A DNA stretch of 64,000 bases. It comes from Saccharothrix sp. HUAS TT1. Its GTDB lineage: Bacteria; Actinomycetota; Actinomycetes; Mycobacteriales; Pseudonocardiaceae. The stretch covers positions 124,001 to 188,000 of the forward strand of contig NZ_CP160454.1 in assembly GCF_040744945.1 (NCBI RefSeq), read 5' to 3'. The notes under the pieces were generated by a model. The model had not been told where the DNA came from and did no database searches. It was given only the letters and a program-made list of their open reading frames with translations. Below, piece by piece: positions 21,953 through 30,561 of this stretch. The translations under genes were made by a program, and so were the position numbers. How positions within the stretch are numbered: the stretch's first letter is position 1; each line of letters starts with the position of its first letter.

Positions 21953-22864
21953 TCAGCGGGTCGACACGTCGAGGAAGTCGGCGACCATGATGTCGAGCAG
22001 CTGCCACGGCTTGCCCGCCTCGACCCGACCCGAGTCGACCGCAGTCTTCAACGCCCGGGTCAGCGCCACCGCGGTCCCGGACGGCACGGTGCGCGTACCG
22101 AGCACCACCTCCAGGCCCACGTGCCCCTTGTGGCGGGGTTCGGCGCCGTCCGGGTCCAGGTAGCCCTCTTGCAGGTCGGTGATGTGCTTCTCCGCCAACC
22201 CCACCAGCACGCCGAGGGCGGTGGCGACGTTGCCTACGTTGTGCGCCGAGTGCGCCGAGGCCAACGCGTCCAGCACCAGGTTGTAGTCCTTGTAGGCGGC
22301 CAGCCAGGTCTCGTCGGCCGCCCGGCCGAGCATGTCCAGCGCGTCGCGGGCCGCGTCCGCCTCGTCGGGCAGGAACACCAGCTGCACCGTCTGGAAGTCC
22401 AGGTTCGCCTCGCTCAACCCGCCGACCTCGACCTTGTCCAGCAGCTCCAGCGTCTTGTCGTCCAGGCCCGCGTAGCCGCGCCAGTCGACGTCGTCGATCG
22501 CCTCGTAGCGCTGCTTGAGGATCGCCAGGTCCGGTTCGCCGGTCAGCGAGTTGTGCGACAGCTCGATCGCGATCTGTCGAGCCTTGGGCAGCGGCTGGGT
22601 GATCAGCAGGAACCAGGCTTCCTCGATCCCCGCGTCCAGCGCGGCCTGCACCCGGTGGTTGCCGGAGAACACCAGCTCGTGGTTCTCCGGGTACAGCTCG
22701 GGTTCGCCGCCGTAGATCAGCGGGGTGGAGGTGAGCACCCCGTCCTCGCGCAGGTTCGACACCAACTGGTCGTAGGTCGCCTTGTCCATGACCTGCGCGT
22801 TGAGCTCCAGCAGCGTCAGGTCCGCCAGCTTTCGCCGGACGACGACGGGTTCCTCCAGGCGCAC
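21953..22864 (-). CDS. ParB-like N-terminal domain protein
   Basis: 303 residues; GTG 22864 is chosen for GGAGGG 7 nt upstream. Residues about 10-85 match the ParB/Srx fold (LADLTLLELNAQ ... LVSNLREDGV ... PLIYGG ... LVFSGNHRVQAALDAGI), with the SGNHR nucleotide-binding loop at 67-71. The remaining 200 helical residues are not ParB-like; no HTH is evident. Such proteins are common beside terminase genes in actinophages. Last gene of the minus-strand packaging-side cluster; a partition role is not supported because no ParA is seen. Confidence 0.82.
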   Translation of the reverse strand: MRLEEPVVVRRKLADLTLLELNAQVMDKATYDQLVSNLREDGVLTSTPLIYGGEPELYPENHELVFSGNHRVQAALDAGIEEAWFLLITQPLPKARQIAIELSHNSLTGEPDLAILKQRYEAIDDVDWRGYAGLDDKTLELLDKVEVGGLSEANLDFQTVQLVFLPDEADAARDALDMLGRAADETWLAAYKDYNLVLDALASAHSAHNVGNVATALGVLVGLAEKHITDLQEGYLDPDGAEPRHKGHVGLEVVLGTRTVPSGTAVALTRALKTAVDSGRVEAGKPWQLLDIMVADFLDVSTR

Positions 22865-23033
22865 CGCTCTGCCCTCCGCACACGCGCGTGATGTGCACCC
22901 GGCCACGAGGACGCCAGTCGATGCCCTGCCGGGCGGGCCGCGTCGACCTGCGGTTCCGGCGGCCGGCCCGCCGCGGATGCTAGCCGCCGCCCCAGCCCGC
23001 CGCCCGCCGGAAACGACCCGGTCGACGCGGTGG

Positions 23034-23228
23034 TCAGAGCACAGCCGCGTGGTGCGCCGTTCCCTGTCCGTCGACGGCCGCGCCGCACGTCGGACACCGC
23101 CGGTCCTCCGGCAGGTGCCACGCGATCGGCGTGCCGCAGCGGGCCGGGCACGACGGGCACGCCCGCCGTCGGGCCGGCCGCACCCGGTCGGGCCGTTGCG
23201 CGGCGGGGCGGACGTCGACTGCTGTCAC
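23034..23228 (-). CDS. small double zinc-ribbon protein
   Basis: 64 residues; GTG 23228 follows GGGGAG. Four Cys-pair elements are visible: ACPSCPARC (24-32) and RRCPTCGAA (44-52), with an Arg-rich head. Probably a structural zinc site; function unknown. Confidence 0.7.
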   Translation of the reverse strand: MTAVDVRPAAQRPDRVRPARRRACPSCPARCGTPIAWHLPEDRRCPTCGAAVDGQGTAHHAAVL

Positions 23229-23243
23229 CGCGGCTCCCCGGAG

Positions 23244-23579
23244 TCAGACGAACTCGACCTGGTCGCGCACCACGGCCCAGGCGATCGAGTCCTGGTGGAA
23301 CTCGGCGCGCAACGCGGTCAGGGTACGGCGCAGCGCCGCTTGGCCGTCGAGGTCGATCTCGAACGCCACGCACGCGTTCTGCCAGGGCGCGGTGGGCGCC
23401 GAGAACCACTCGCCGTGCACGCGCACCGCGTGGCGGCGCACGGTCTGCACGAACTGCTCGGCGTAGCGGCTCCACTGGGCCTGGGTGAGCCGGTCGTCGC
23501 TGTTGCCGATCGACACGTACACCGTGGGCAGCGCCGGCGAAGCCGCGGTGTCCGGAGCCGCGGTGTCGGGGGCGGTCAT
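23244..23579 (-). CDS. unknown 111-aa alpha/beta protein
   Basis: ATG overlaps the preceding stop. After a 15-residue Ala/Pro/Asp head there is VYVSIGNSDDRLTQAQWSRY, then HGEWFSAP ... QNACVAFEIDLDGQA ... LRAEFHQDSIAWAVV. The strand-helix pattern with SIGNSDD is shared by phage proteins of unknown function, as far as I recall. It lies downstream of the terminase nuclease gene. Confidence 0.75.
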   Translation of the reverse strand: MTAPDTAAPDTAASPALPTVYVSIGNSDDRLTQAQWSRYAEQFVQTVRRHAVRVHGEWFSAPTAPWQNACVAFEIDLDGQAALRRTLTALRAEFHQDSIAWAVVRDQVEFV

Positions 23580-24031
23580 GCCGAGCGTCCTTCGCCGCTG
23601 TCCGCGTCCTGGCCGCGCCGCCGTCGGCGGCGTTCCGCCGCGAGGAGCGCCAACGCGAAGTCCCGCAGCCGCTCGCCCGCCGTGTCCCCGGCCGGGAACC
23701 CGTCGGGCGGCACGGTGGCGACGATGCGGCCTTCCGGGTGCAGCTCCACCCGCCAGCCCTCGCCCGACCAGCACACCAGGTCCGGTTGTCCGCTTGTCCC
23801 GTCGTCGGGCAGGGGCGGTGTTCCGGGTCCGAGGTGCGCGACCTCGTCGAGCACGGCGGTGGCCGCGGCCCGCAGGTCGTGGTTGGCGCGGTCGACCGTG
23901 TCGACGAGCCGCCGCCACGCCAGGTCGAACCCGGGGTGGCCGGTCGCGTCCGCCGGCGCGTCGTCTCCCGCCGTCGAGGCCTGCGCCGCCGGTGCGGCGC
24001 CGGTGTCGCCGCTGTTGTCCGTGCTGGTCAA
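23576..24031 (-). CDS. unknown protein with a basic tail
   Basis: 151 residues. The start is taken as TTG 24031, which overlaps the nuclease stop as TTGA; no better start is seen in the first 30 codons. The head is disordered (Asp/Ala/Thr); about 35-70 is helical; about 85-115 is strand-rich (DLVCWSGEGWRVELHPEGRIVATV). The end is very basic (AERRRRRRGQD). Possibly nucleic-acid binding; unknown. Confidence 0.7.
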   Translation of the reverse strand: MTSTDNSGDTGAAPAAQASTAGDDAPADATGHPGFDLAWRRLVDTVDRANHDLRAAATAVLDEVAHLGPGTPPLPDDGTSGQPDLVCWSGEGWRVELHPEGRIVATVPPDGFPAGDTAGERLRDFALALLAAERRRRRRGQDADSGEGRSA

Positions 24032-24624
24032 ATCGGTACTCCCGCCTGCTGGTCGTGGAAAGTGTCGCCGGTCCACAGCGCGAGTTCCATCGCCAGGACC
24101 AGGTCGTCGTGGCCGCTGCCCGCGGCCTCGTGCTTCTGCCCGCCCCCGGCGGTGGGTTTGCGCACGAACCGGCGGGCCTGCTCGGTGAACGCCTCGCCGC
24201 CCGGTGTGTCGGGCACCAGCAGGCCCTGCTGCTCCAGCGCCACCTGGAGCACTTCGGTCAACCGGTGCTTGCCCACCGTGTACTCGTCGGGCGCGTGGTG
24301 GGTGAGGGTACGGCCGCCGCCGATCGTCAGGGCGATCACCTGGAGGTCGGGCGACCGGGTGCGGGCCAGCTCGACGACCGGCCCGCCCAGGCCGGTGGCG
24401 TCGATGGTGAGGACCACCGGGTAGCCGGCGATGCGGAACTCCAGCGCCAGGTCCACCGCGAGCGCGGCCAGCTCCTGGAACGGGGTGCGCAGCGCGATGT
24501 TGCCGACCTCCAGCACGTCCCACACCGGGCGGTGCGAGCCGTCGCGCAACCGGTCGGTGGCCTGGAGCACCGCCAACGCGGCCGGGTCGTGGTCGTGGCC
24601 GACGTCCATGCCGATCGAGATCAC
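24028..24624 (-). CDS. stand-alone RNase H-type terminase nuclease domain
   Basis: 198 residues from the GTG coupled to the upstream stop. It matches the C-terminal nuclease domain of phage large terminases: IGMDVGHDHDPAAL (4-17, catalytic D7), VLTIDATGLGGPVVE (71-85, D75), VGKHRLTEVLQVAL (117-130), and GHDDLVLAMELALW (171-184, D173/D174). No ATPase domain is attached. The ATPase is encoded separately and divergently at 27059, so the terminase is split across two operons. The role, cutting concatemeric DNA in packaging, is inferred from the family. Confidence 0.85.
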   Translation of the reverse strand: MISIGMDVGHDHDPAALAVLQATDRLRDGSHRPVWDVLEVGNIALRTPFQELAALAVDLALEFRIAGYPVVLTIDATGLGGPVVELARTRSPDLQVIALTIGGGRTLTHHAPDEYTVGKHRLTEVLQVALEQQGLLVPDTPGGEAFTEQARRFVRKPTAGGGQKHEAAGSGHDDLVLAMELALWTGDTFHDQQAGVPI

Positions 24625-24764
24625 CGGCGCTCGATCCGTCCGCAGCCGGTGCAGCGCAGCGCCTGCCACAACCCCAGGTCCAGCGGCCGGTGCCGCCACC
24701 CGTCGTGCCGGCACCACCGGCCGGTCCTCGCGCGGTGCAGCAGCGCGCACAGCAGGTTGATCAC
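24621..24764 (-). CDS. 47-aa protein with Cys/His pairs
   Basis: Very short but framed by GTGA overlaps on both sides and with typical codon use. WCRHDGWRH and LRCTGCGR provide two cysteine elements and could form a zinc site. Function unknown. Confidence 0.65.
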   Translation of the reverse strand: MINLLCALLHRARTGRWCRHDGWRHRPLDLGLWQALRCTGCGRIERR

Positions 24765-26227
24765 GCCTCCACCTCCACGGCCGCCGGCGTCGCCTTCGTC
24801 TTGCCCGCGCCCCGGCGACCCTTCTTCGGGGCGGGCGCGTCCACGGCGGCCTGCTCCGGCACCACGTTCTCCGCGACCACTTCCTCCGGGGCGGCCGTCG
24901 CCTTGCCGTGGCGCTTGCGCCACAGCTCCAGCGCCTCGGCCAGCGTCCACTGACCGAGCGGGCCGCCGTACTGGAGCTGATACCGGTGCACACCGTCGTC
25001 GCAGTTCTTGCGTGAATGCCGCTTCACGCCGGGAATGCCGCGTTCGTACTTCGCGGAAATCGGATTGTCCGTGAACGCCGTCGTCGCCCAGCCGACGACC
25101 CGCTTGGACAGGGCCCGCTGCACCAAAGCCTGCGATTCGGCGCTGATCGCCGCCATGACGACCAGTTTCGACAGGCGCTTGTATCGGGTGGGGCCGACCG
25201 CGAAATCCGACATCAGATAGGCGTCCAGACCGTATTTCGGGGGCAGCCAGCCGAACGCGCCGATGATCCTGCCGCCCGAGGCGACCGCGCACGCGAACAG
25301 CGGGGCGCCCGGGGCGATGCCCCGCGCCAGGTAGGCGGAGCGCAGGCCGTTGAACTGCGGCCCGGTCAGCGGGTGCAGGGTGAGGTCGTCGCCCAGCTCG
25401 TCGGCCGGGCCGAGACGCCTCATCAGCACCGGCTCCGACTTCAGGCGCGGCCCGACGAAGCGGGCGATGCCCGGCCGGGCGAACACCCAGATCGGCATGG
25501 ACCGGGGGCTGGTCTTGACGTAGCCGACCTTGTACGGCTCCAGCTGCGGCAGCTCGTAGTGCAGCCCGAGCAGCCAGTTCGGGCGGTCGACCACCAGGTC
25601 GATGATCTCCTGTTTGCCGTCGTCGTCGAGCGTGTCGTACGTCGGCTCATTCCAGTCGAAATGCTGCTCGATCCCCGCGAACATAACCTCATAACCGCGC
25701 GACCAAAATGGTGGGAAACTGAGAACGGGAGCCTCTTCGGGTACCTGGCGCAGATAGTCGCGCACGTCGCCGCAGTAGAAGTCGGCCAGTTTCAGCGGGT
25801 GCGCTTTCAGTTTCTCCACGGTTTCGGCGTGCATCCGGGGGAACTGTTTGTGGTAGGCGTCGACCATGCGCCGGTGGTAGCGGCCGGTCTTGCCGACGAA
25901 CTGGAACCAGCGGGTGCCGAGCATGAGGGTGGCCAGGGTCCCGGCGCCGTGGTCGAGGTAGTCCTCGTCGTGCAGCCAGCCCAGCAGCTCCAGCGACTCC
26001 TCCTTGACCACGAACTCCACCGGCTCCCCGGAGAAGAACCAGCCCAGCGCCGAGCTGTAGGGGTTGACGTCGTTGGAGTGCAGCCGGTGGCCCATCTCCA
26101 GGCCGTGCAGGGTGCGTTCGATCGTGAGGTTGCCCGAGCAGCCCACGTACACGTCGCCCGCGGGCCACAGCCGCGCGTGTTGGGCGACGATGGACCGCAT
26201 CTCGGGCGGAATGGTCCCCTGGAACAC
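24761..26227 (-). CDS. putative antirestriction adenine methyltransferase with a GNAT-like tail
   Basis: 488 residues; GTG 26227 follows GGGAGG. Residues 25-65 (VYVGCSGNLTIERTL, RLHSNDVNPYSSALG) and the later LSFPPFW (169-175, a variant of the DPPY motif) match actinophage proteins annotated as putative antirestriction adenine methyltransferases. The predicted action is protecting element DNA by N6-adenine methylation; this is annotation by likeness, not proof. From about 310 to 400 the sequence looks like an acetyltransferase (FACAVASGGRIIGAFGW ... YLMSDFAVG ... KLVVMAAIS). The end is a Lys/Ala-rich tail. First gene of the minus operon behind the tRNA. Confidence 0.75.
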   Translation of the reverse strand: MFQGTIPPEMRSIVAQHARLWPAGDVYVGCSGNLTIERTLHGLEMGHRLHSNDVNPYSSALGWFFSGEPVEFVVKEESLELLGWLHDEDYLDHGAGTLATLMLGTRWFQFVGKTGRYHRRMVDAYHKQFPRMHAETVEKLKAHPLKLADFYCGDVRDYLRQVPEEAPVLSFPPFWSRGYEVMFAGIEQHFDWNEPTYDTLDDDGKQEIIDLVVDRPNWLLGLHYELPQLEPYKVGYVKTSPRSMPIWVFARPGIARFVGPRLKSEPVLMRRLGPADELGDDLTLHPLTGPQFNGLRSAYLARGIAPGAPLFACAVASGGRIIGAFGWLPPKYGLDAYLMSDFAVGPTRYKRLSKLVVMAAISAESQALVQRALSKRVVGWATTAFTDNPISAKYERGIPGVKRHSRKNCDDGVHRYQLQYGGPLGQWTLAEALELWRKRHGKATAAPEEVVAENVVPEQAAVDAPAPKKGRRGAGKTKATPAAVEVEA

Positions 26228-26289
26228 CGTGTCGAGCCTCCCGGAGCTGCGACACGTCCGGCCACGATGCGCCAGGCGACGTAGAGGTG

Positions 26290-26364
26290 TGGAGCGTCGG
26301 ACCGGAATCGAACCAGGCGTCTTCCCGCCGGGAGCGGGACGTGCTGCCACTGCACCACCAACGC
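26290..26364 (-). tRNA. tRNA-Gly (anticodon CCC)
   Basis: A full cloverleaf can be drawn by hand: acceptor GCGTTGG/CCGACGC (one T-G pair), D arm GTGC/GCAC with a GG loop, and anticodon arm TCCCG/CGGGA with loop CTCCCGG. The anticodon CCC is at 26330-26332. A 5-nt variable loop and a T loop TTCGATT follow. The T stem CCTGG/CCGGT has a mismatched first pair and one wobble. The 3' CCA is encoded. It reads GGG codons. It lies 62 nt upstream of the methyltransferase gene in the same direction. Confidence 0.85.
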
Positions 26365-26482
26365 ACGACGCAGCGCAGCGTATCCGACACAGAGCGTGCG
26401 GGCCGTTTATGCTCGCCGTGATCAGCCGGGCCTGGCGCATCGTGGCCGCCGGAAGCGCGCACGTGGCTTCCGGGAGGGCCGG

Positions 26483-27055
26483 GTGGCAGCTGCTTTCCGG
26501 TTCGTGGCCGGTCGTGACGCGTGGGAGCGGCAGACCGGTGAACGCGGCGAGGAACACGACTGGTTCCTGCACTGGCTCAACGACGGGCACCGGCGCACGT
26601 TCGTGCGCACCGCCGAGCGCTTCGAGGTGTCCCGCGACCGGGTGACGGGGGCGGCGAAGCGCAACTGCTGGTCGGAGCGGCTGGCCGGGTTCAAGGCGCA
26701 CCAGTCGGCGCAGATCCGCGAGCGGTTCGACGATCTCACCGAGCAGGGCCTGGTGCCGTTCGCGCAGAGCATGGCGCGGCTCGCCGCGCACGCCGCCTCG
26801 GTCGACCTGGCCAAGGTGCCCGCGGACCGGGCGCTGCTGGCGGCGGCGACCGCGCTGCGGGTCATCAAGGAACCCGACGTGCGCGACCTGATCCGCCTGG
26901 CCGACGCCAACGCCGCCGCCGCCCGCGAGTTCGACGTCGCCGGCCTGATCCTCGACCAGCTCGCCGAGCACTTCCCCGAGGCCCACGACGCGGTGCTGGA
27001 CGCGCTGGACCGGATCGCCACCCAGCAGGCCGCCGGCACCGACCAGGCGGGCTGA
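26483..27055 (+). CDS. terminase small subunit-like protein
   Basis: 190 residues; GTG 26483 follows GGGAGG at 5 nt. Residues about 22-65 (FLHWLNDGHRRTFVRTAERFEV, RDRVTGAAKRNCW) form an HTH of the kind found in small terminase subunits. Long helices follow (65-180), suitable for oligomerisation. Directly upstream of the terminase ATPase (3-nt gap). DNA recognition for packaging is inferred from position and HTH. Confidence 0.78.
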   Translation: MAAAFRFVAGRDAWERQTGERGEEHDWFLHWLNDGHRRTFVRTAERFEVSRDRVTGAAKRNCWSERLAGFKAHQSAQIRERFDDLTEQGLVPFAQSMARLAAHAASVDLAKVPADRALLAAATALRVIKEPDVRDLIRLADANAAAAREFDVAGLILDQLAEHFPEAHDAVLDALDRIATQQAAGTDQAG

Positions 27056-27058
27056 GCC

Positions 27059-27886
27059 GTGGCGACCGTCGTGCAGATGAGCGACTGGCTGGTGCGCCGG
27101 GACGCCTCGCGGATCATGCGGCGCGCGGGGATGCCGCCGGACCGGTGGCAGTCGACGCTGCTGCGCCGCCGGCCGCACCGGGCGCTGGTCAACACCACCC
27201 GCCAGTCCGGCAAGTCCACCTCGTGCGCGGCGATGGGGCTGCACCGGGCGCACACCGAGCCGCACAGCACGATCGTCGCGGTCTCCCCGACGCAGCGGCA
27301 GTCCGCGCTGCTGGTGGCGAAGGTCAGGTTGTTCGCGCAGGCGTTGGGCATCGAGCTGGTGCGGGACAACGCGCTGTCGCTGCGCCTGGCCAACGGGTCC
27401 GAGGTGTACGCGCTGCCCGGCCACCCGGACACGGTGCGCGGCTACAGCCCGAACCTGCTGCTCATCGACGAGGCCGCCTACACCTCCGACGCCCTCTACA
27501 CCGCGTGCCTGCCGATGCTCGCCGCCACCAACGGCGACCTGGTCGCCATCAGCACCCCGAACGGGCAACAAGGGTGGTTCTGGCAGGAATGGTCCGGGCG
27601 CGGCGCCCGGGGCTGGCACAAGGTCGAGGTGCCGTACACGGAGATCAGCCGCATCACGCCCGAGTTCATCGTCGGCCAGAAGGCCAGCATGAGCCGCGAG
27701 CGATTCGCCGCCGAGTACGAGTGCCAGTTCAACAGCTCGACGTTCGGGCTGTTCAACGCCGGTGACCTGGCGGCGGCGATGCAGCGCCGCCCGGTCGAGG
27801 CCGAGGGCGGACTGCCCGACGCGCGGGAGATCATCGCCCGCAACCGGGCGCGCTTCACCGGCCAGGAGCAGGGGGCGACCGCGTGA
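27059..27886 (+). CDS. terminase large subunit, ATPase domain only
   Basis: 275 residues from GTG 27059. Walker A-type RQSGKST (48-54), Walker B LLLIDEA (133-139) and coupling motif ISTPNGQ (164-170) are clear and typical of phage packaging ATPases. FAAEYECQF near 220 matches the end of terminase ATPase domains. The protein stops there: the usual C-terminal nuclease is missing. Candidate nuclease partners are the next gene (27883) and the minus-strand gene at 24028. The stop overlaps the next GTG. Confidence 0.9.
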   Translation: MATVVQMSDWLVRRDASRIMRRAGMPPDRWQSTLLRRRPHRALVNTTRQSGKSTSCAAMGLHRAHTEPHSTIVAVSPTQRQSALLVAKVRLFAQALGIELVRDNALSLRLANGSEVYALPGHPDTVRGYSPNLLLIDEAAYTSDALYTACLPMLAATNGDLVAISTPNGQQGWFWQEWSGRGARGWHKVEVPYTEISRITPEFIVGQKASMSRERFAAEYECQFNSSTFGLFNAGDLAAAMQRRPVEAEGGLPDAREIIARNRARFTGQEQGATA

Positions 27887-28755
27887 CCCGGCCCCCGGAC
27901 CGGGAGGTCCGCGCCGACGCGCCCGCCGCACCGTCGGCGCGCGTCCTGGCGCTCGACATCGGCGTCTACGGCCACCGCGGCTCCATCTCGTCGATGTTCT
28001 GGTACCAGGCGGGTGGCCGGCTGCACACCCACGTCGCCGAGCTGCTGCCCGCCGACGCCACCGTGCTCGACCAGCTCGACGTCCTCGAAGCCCTCGCCGA
28101 GTCCTACCCCGAGTACTGGCAGGTGTCCCCGGTGGTGGTGATCGGGGTGACCGTGTTGTCCCCGGTCGGCCGCCGCGAGGTCCGCCACCACCTCGACGCC
28201 TGGTACAACCCGCCGTGGCGCCGCCGGCTGGTGTCGGTCGGCGACTACGCCGGCGAGCACACCGGCATCCGCGGCCTGATGTCGCGCAAGAAGCTGCGCG
28301 ACCTGCTCGCCCACCGGCTCACCGAGCACACCATCACGTTGACGCGCGCCCAGCACGACGCGGTCGCCCTCTACACCGGCCGCCGCGAGAAGCCCGGCCG
28401 GGACGACGACGACGAGTGGCGCACCGACGAAGCCGACGCCTACGCCCTGCCGGTCGCCCTCTCGTGCTACGCGGCCGGGGCGCTCCTGCCGCCGCCGCTG
28501 CCCGGCCCGCAGGAGCAGCACCGGCAGCTCGACCGGGCCGCCCGCGCCTGGCAACTCCAGCTCGGCGTGTCCGAGACCGAAGCGCTCGACCACGCCCGCC
28601 GGCGCGGCCACCCCCACCAGGTGGCCGCCGCCGCCACCAGCCCCACCCCGGACACGCCGGTGATCCGCCGCCCCGAGCCCGGCACCCCGATCCGTGGCCA
28701 GCGCGGCTTCCGCACACCGGCCACCGACCCCGACGGGAGCACGCGATGGGGTTGA
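27883..28755 (+). CDS. RNase H/RuvC-like protein following the terminase ATPase
   Basis: 290 residues, coupled by GTGA overlap. VLALDIGVYG (21-30) reads as the first strand of an RNase H-like fold with D25. VVVIGVTVLSP near 87 would be a later core strand. DEADAYALPVALSCYAAG near 182 resembles the acidic C-terminal helix. It occupies the slot where a terminase nuclease domain would be, but is more divergent than the gene at 24028. The last 80 residues are Pro/His-rich and probably disordered. Active or degenerate status cannot be decided. Confidence 0.65.
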   Translation: MTRPPDREVRADAPAAPSARVLALDIGVYGHRGSISSMFWYQAGGRLHTHVAELLPADATVLDQLDVLEALAESYPEYWQVSPVVVIGVTVLSPVGRREVRHHLDAWYNPPWRRRLVSVGDYAGEHTGIRGLMSRKKLRDLLAHRLTEHTITLTRAQHDAVALYTGRREKPGRDDDDEWRTDEADAYALPVALSCYAAGALLPPPLPGPQEQHRQLDRAARAWQLQLGVSETEALDHARRRGHPHQVAAAATSPTPDTPVIRRPEPGTPIRGQRGFRTPATDPDGSTRWG

Positions 28756-30515
28756 CCGCCCTCGCCGAACGCGTCCTGACGCAGCTGCTGCCGCCCAGGA
28801 CACCGTTCGAGCCGCTGGACCCGGCCGCCTACCAGGAGTGGGACCCGCCGCCGCTCGCCGACGCCGCCGTGGTGCCCGCCGCCGACCAGCACGCGCCGCT
28901 CGCCCTGACCGCCGCGACCCGCCCGGCCCGGCCGCCGCTGCTGCCGCTGTCCCAGCAGGCCCCGTTGCAGACCGAGTGGTCGACGCGGGCGTGGGCCTAC
29001 TACCGCTCCAGCGGCGAAGCCCGCCAGTCCGTCGACTGGGTCGCCGGTGGCATCAGCCGCTTCCACCTCTACATCGGAGAGGCCACCACCGACGGGTCCG
29101 GCGACCCCGAACCGCTCGCCGACCCCGGTGTCGCCGGCGAGGTCCTGGCCGAGCTGTTCGACGGACCGCTCGGCCAGCAGGAGATCCTGCGCAAGCTCGC
29201 CATCGGCCTGCTCGTGCCCGGCGAGGTGTGGCTGGTCGGCTACCCCAAACCGGCCGACGCGTTCGACGACCCCGAGGCGGACGGGCCGCGGTCGCTGCTC
29301 GACGACCGGCTGCCCGACCGGCAGCGCTACGCCGACTGGGACCGGCTCACCGACCCCGGCGCGCTCCCCGACGGCGGCGATCCGCGCGGCGTGTTCGACA
29401 TCGACGAGGGCACCCGCACCGGCGACACCGCCTGGACCGCGGTGTCGCGCAAGGAATGGCAGGAGATGGAGTCCGGGCGGCTGCGCGTCAAGCTGCCCGA
29501 AGACCCGCGGCGCTCCGCGGACCACTGGGTCGACTTCGGGCCCGACGAGGTCGTGCTCATCCCCGTCTACCACCCCGACCCGGAGGACTGCTCGCGCGCC
29601 ACCAGCGCGTTCGAGGCCGCGCTGAGCATCTTCGAGGAGTTGGACGGCCTCAACCGCAGGGTCGGCGCGGACATCAACAGCCGCCTGGCGGGCGCCGGTG
29701 TCGCCGTCGTGTCCGAGAACGCCACGATGCCCAACCCCGGGCCCGCGCAGGGCGGCGGCGCCAACCCGCTCAACGCGCACCCGTTCTTCACCGCCCTGAT
29801 GACCGCGATCAGCACGGCCATCGCCAACCCGGACGCCGCCTCCGCGGTCGCCCCGATCACGCTGATGGTGCCCGACGAGGCGTTCCAGGGCGCCGGGCCG
29901 ATCAAGCACATCACCTTCTCCACGCCGTTCGACGCGCAGGTGCCGGTGCTGCGCGCGGACGCCCGCAAACGCGTCGCCGTCGTCATGGACATCCCGGCCG
30001 CGATCGTCAACGGCATCGAAGACCTCAACCACTGGTCCAGCTGGTCGATCTCCGACGACGCCGTGCGCTCCCACCTCGGCCCGCTCGCGTCGCTGATCTG
30101 CTCCGCGCTCACCCGCCGCATCCTGTGGCCCGCGCTGCGCGCCGCAGGCGAGACCGACTGGAGGTCCAAGGTCATCTGGTGGGACCCGAGCGAACTCGTG
30201 CTGCGCCCCGACCGCTCCACCGAGGCTCTGGCCGCGCACGGCGCGCGGGTGATCTCCGACAAGACGCTGCGCCGCGTCCTCACCTTCGACGAGGAGGACG
30301 CCCCCAGCGAGGAGGAGCTGGCCCGCCGCGCCGCGCAGGACGCCGCCGCGAAGGGCGGCCAGGCCGCCCGCGCCGGCGGTGTGGAGCCGGAGGGCGGCCA
30401 GCGCACCCCGGGCGACCGGCCCGAAGCCCCGTCCCGGGAGGAGTCCGACCGGCGCCTGGCCCGCCAGGACGCCGCCGGCCCGCCCCGACAACCCGCCGCC
30501 CGCGTGCCCGGCTGA
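28746..30515 (+). CDS. phage portal protein
   Basis: 589 residues; ATG 28746 (GGGAGC upstream) overlaps the previous gene by 10 nt. Portal-type segments: ARQSVDWVAGGISRFHLYI (about 96-115), LNRRVGADINSRLAGAGV (300-317), then DARKRVAVVMDIPAAIVNG (about 404-422) and HWSSWSISDDAVRSHLGPL (427-445). The last 100 residues are charged and Ala/Gly-rich. Portals form the ring through which DNA enters the head. No capsid or tail gene follows; the next gene is a recombinase. Confidence 0.85.
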   Translation: MGLTALAERVLTQLLPPRTPFEPLDPAAYQEWDPPPLADAAVVPAADQHAPLALTAATRPARPPLLPLSQQAPLQTEWSTRAWAYYRSSGEARQSVDWVAGGISRFHLYIGEATTDGSGDPEPLADPGVAGEVLAELFDGPLGQQEILRKLAIGLLVPGEVWLVGYPKPADAFDDPEADGPRSLLDDRLPDRQRYADWDRLTDPGALPDGGDPRGVFDIDEGTRTGDTAWTAVSRKEWQEMESGRLRVKLPEDPRRSADHWVDFGPDEVVLIPVYHPDPEDCSRATSAFEAALSIFEELDGLNRRVGADINSRLAGAGVAVVSENATMPNPGPAQGGGANPLNAHPFFTALMTAISTAIANPDAASAVAPITLMVPDEAFQGAGPIKHITFSTPFDAQVPVLRADARKRVAVVMDIPAAIVNGIEDLNHWSSWSISDDAVRSHLGPLASLICSALTRRILWPALRAAGETDWRSKVIWWDPSELVLRPDRSTEALAAHGARVISDKTLRRVLTFDEEDAPSEEELARRAAQDAAAKGGQAARAGGVEPEGGQRTPGDRPEAPSREESDRRLARQDAAGPPRQPAARVPG

Positions 30516-30561
30516 CCGCTCGCGTCCACCTCACTCCGTGCTGGTCACCGGCTCCCGGCCG

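Noticed and set aside
21953..22864. Plasmid partition protein ParB
   Set aside because: Only the N-terminal ParB/Srx-like domain is present, with no HTH, no ParA partner and no parS-like sites; closer to phage ParB-like proteins near terminases.
26290..26364. tRNA as the attachment site of the tyrosine recombinase
   Set aside because: The recombinase is over 4 kb away and no second copy of the tRNA 3' end was noticed in the window.
26228..27931. Upstream extension of the methyltransferase frame
   Set aside because: It would cover the tRNA and the plus-strand terminase genes; the GTG at 26227 has a good ribosome binding site.
28467..30491. Long minus-strand frame opposite the portal gene
   Set aside because: Shadow of a recognisable portal protein.
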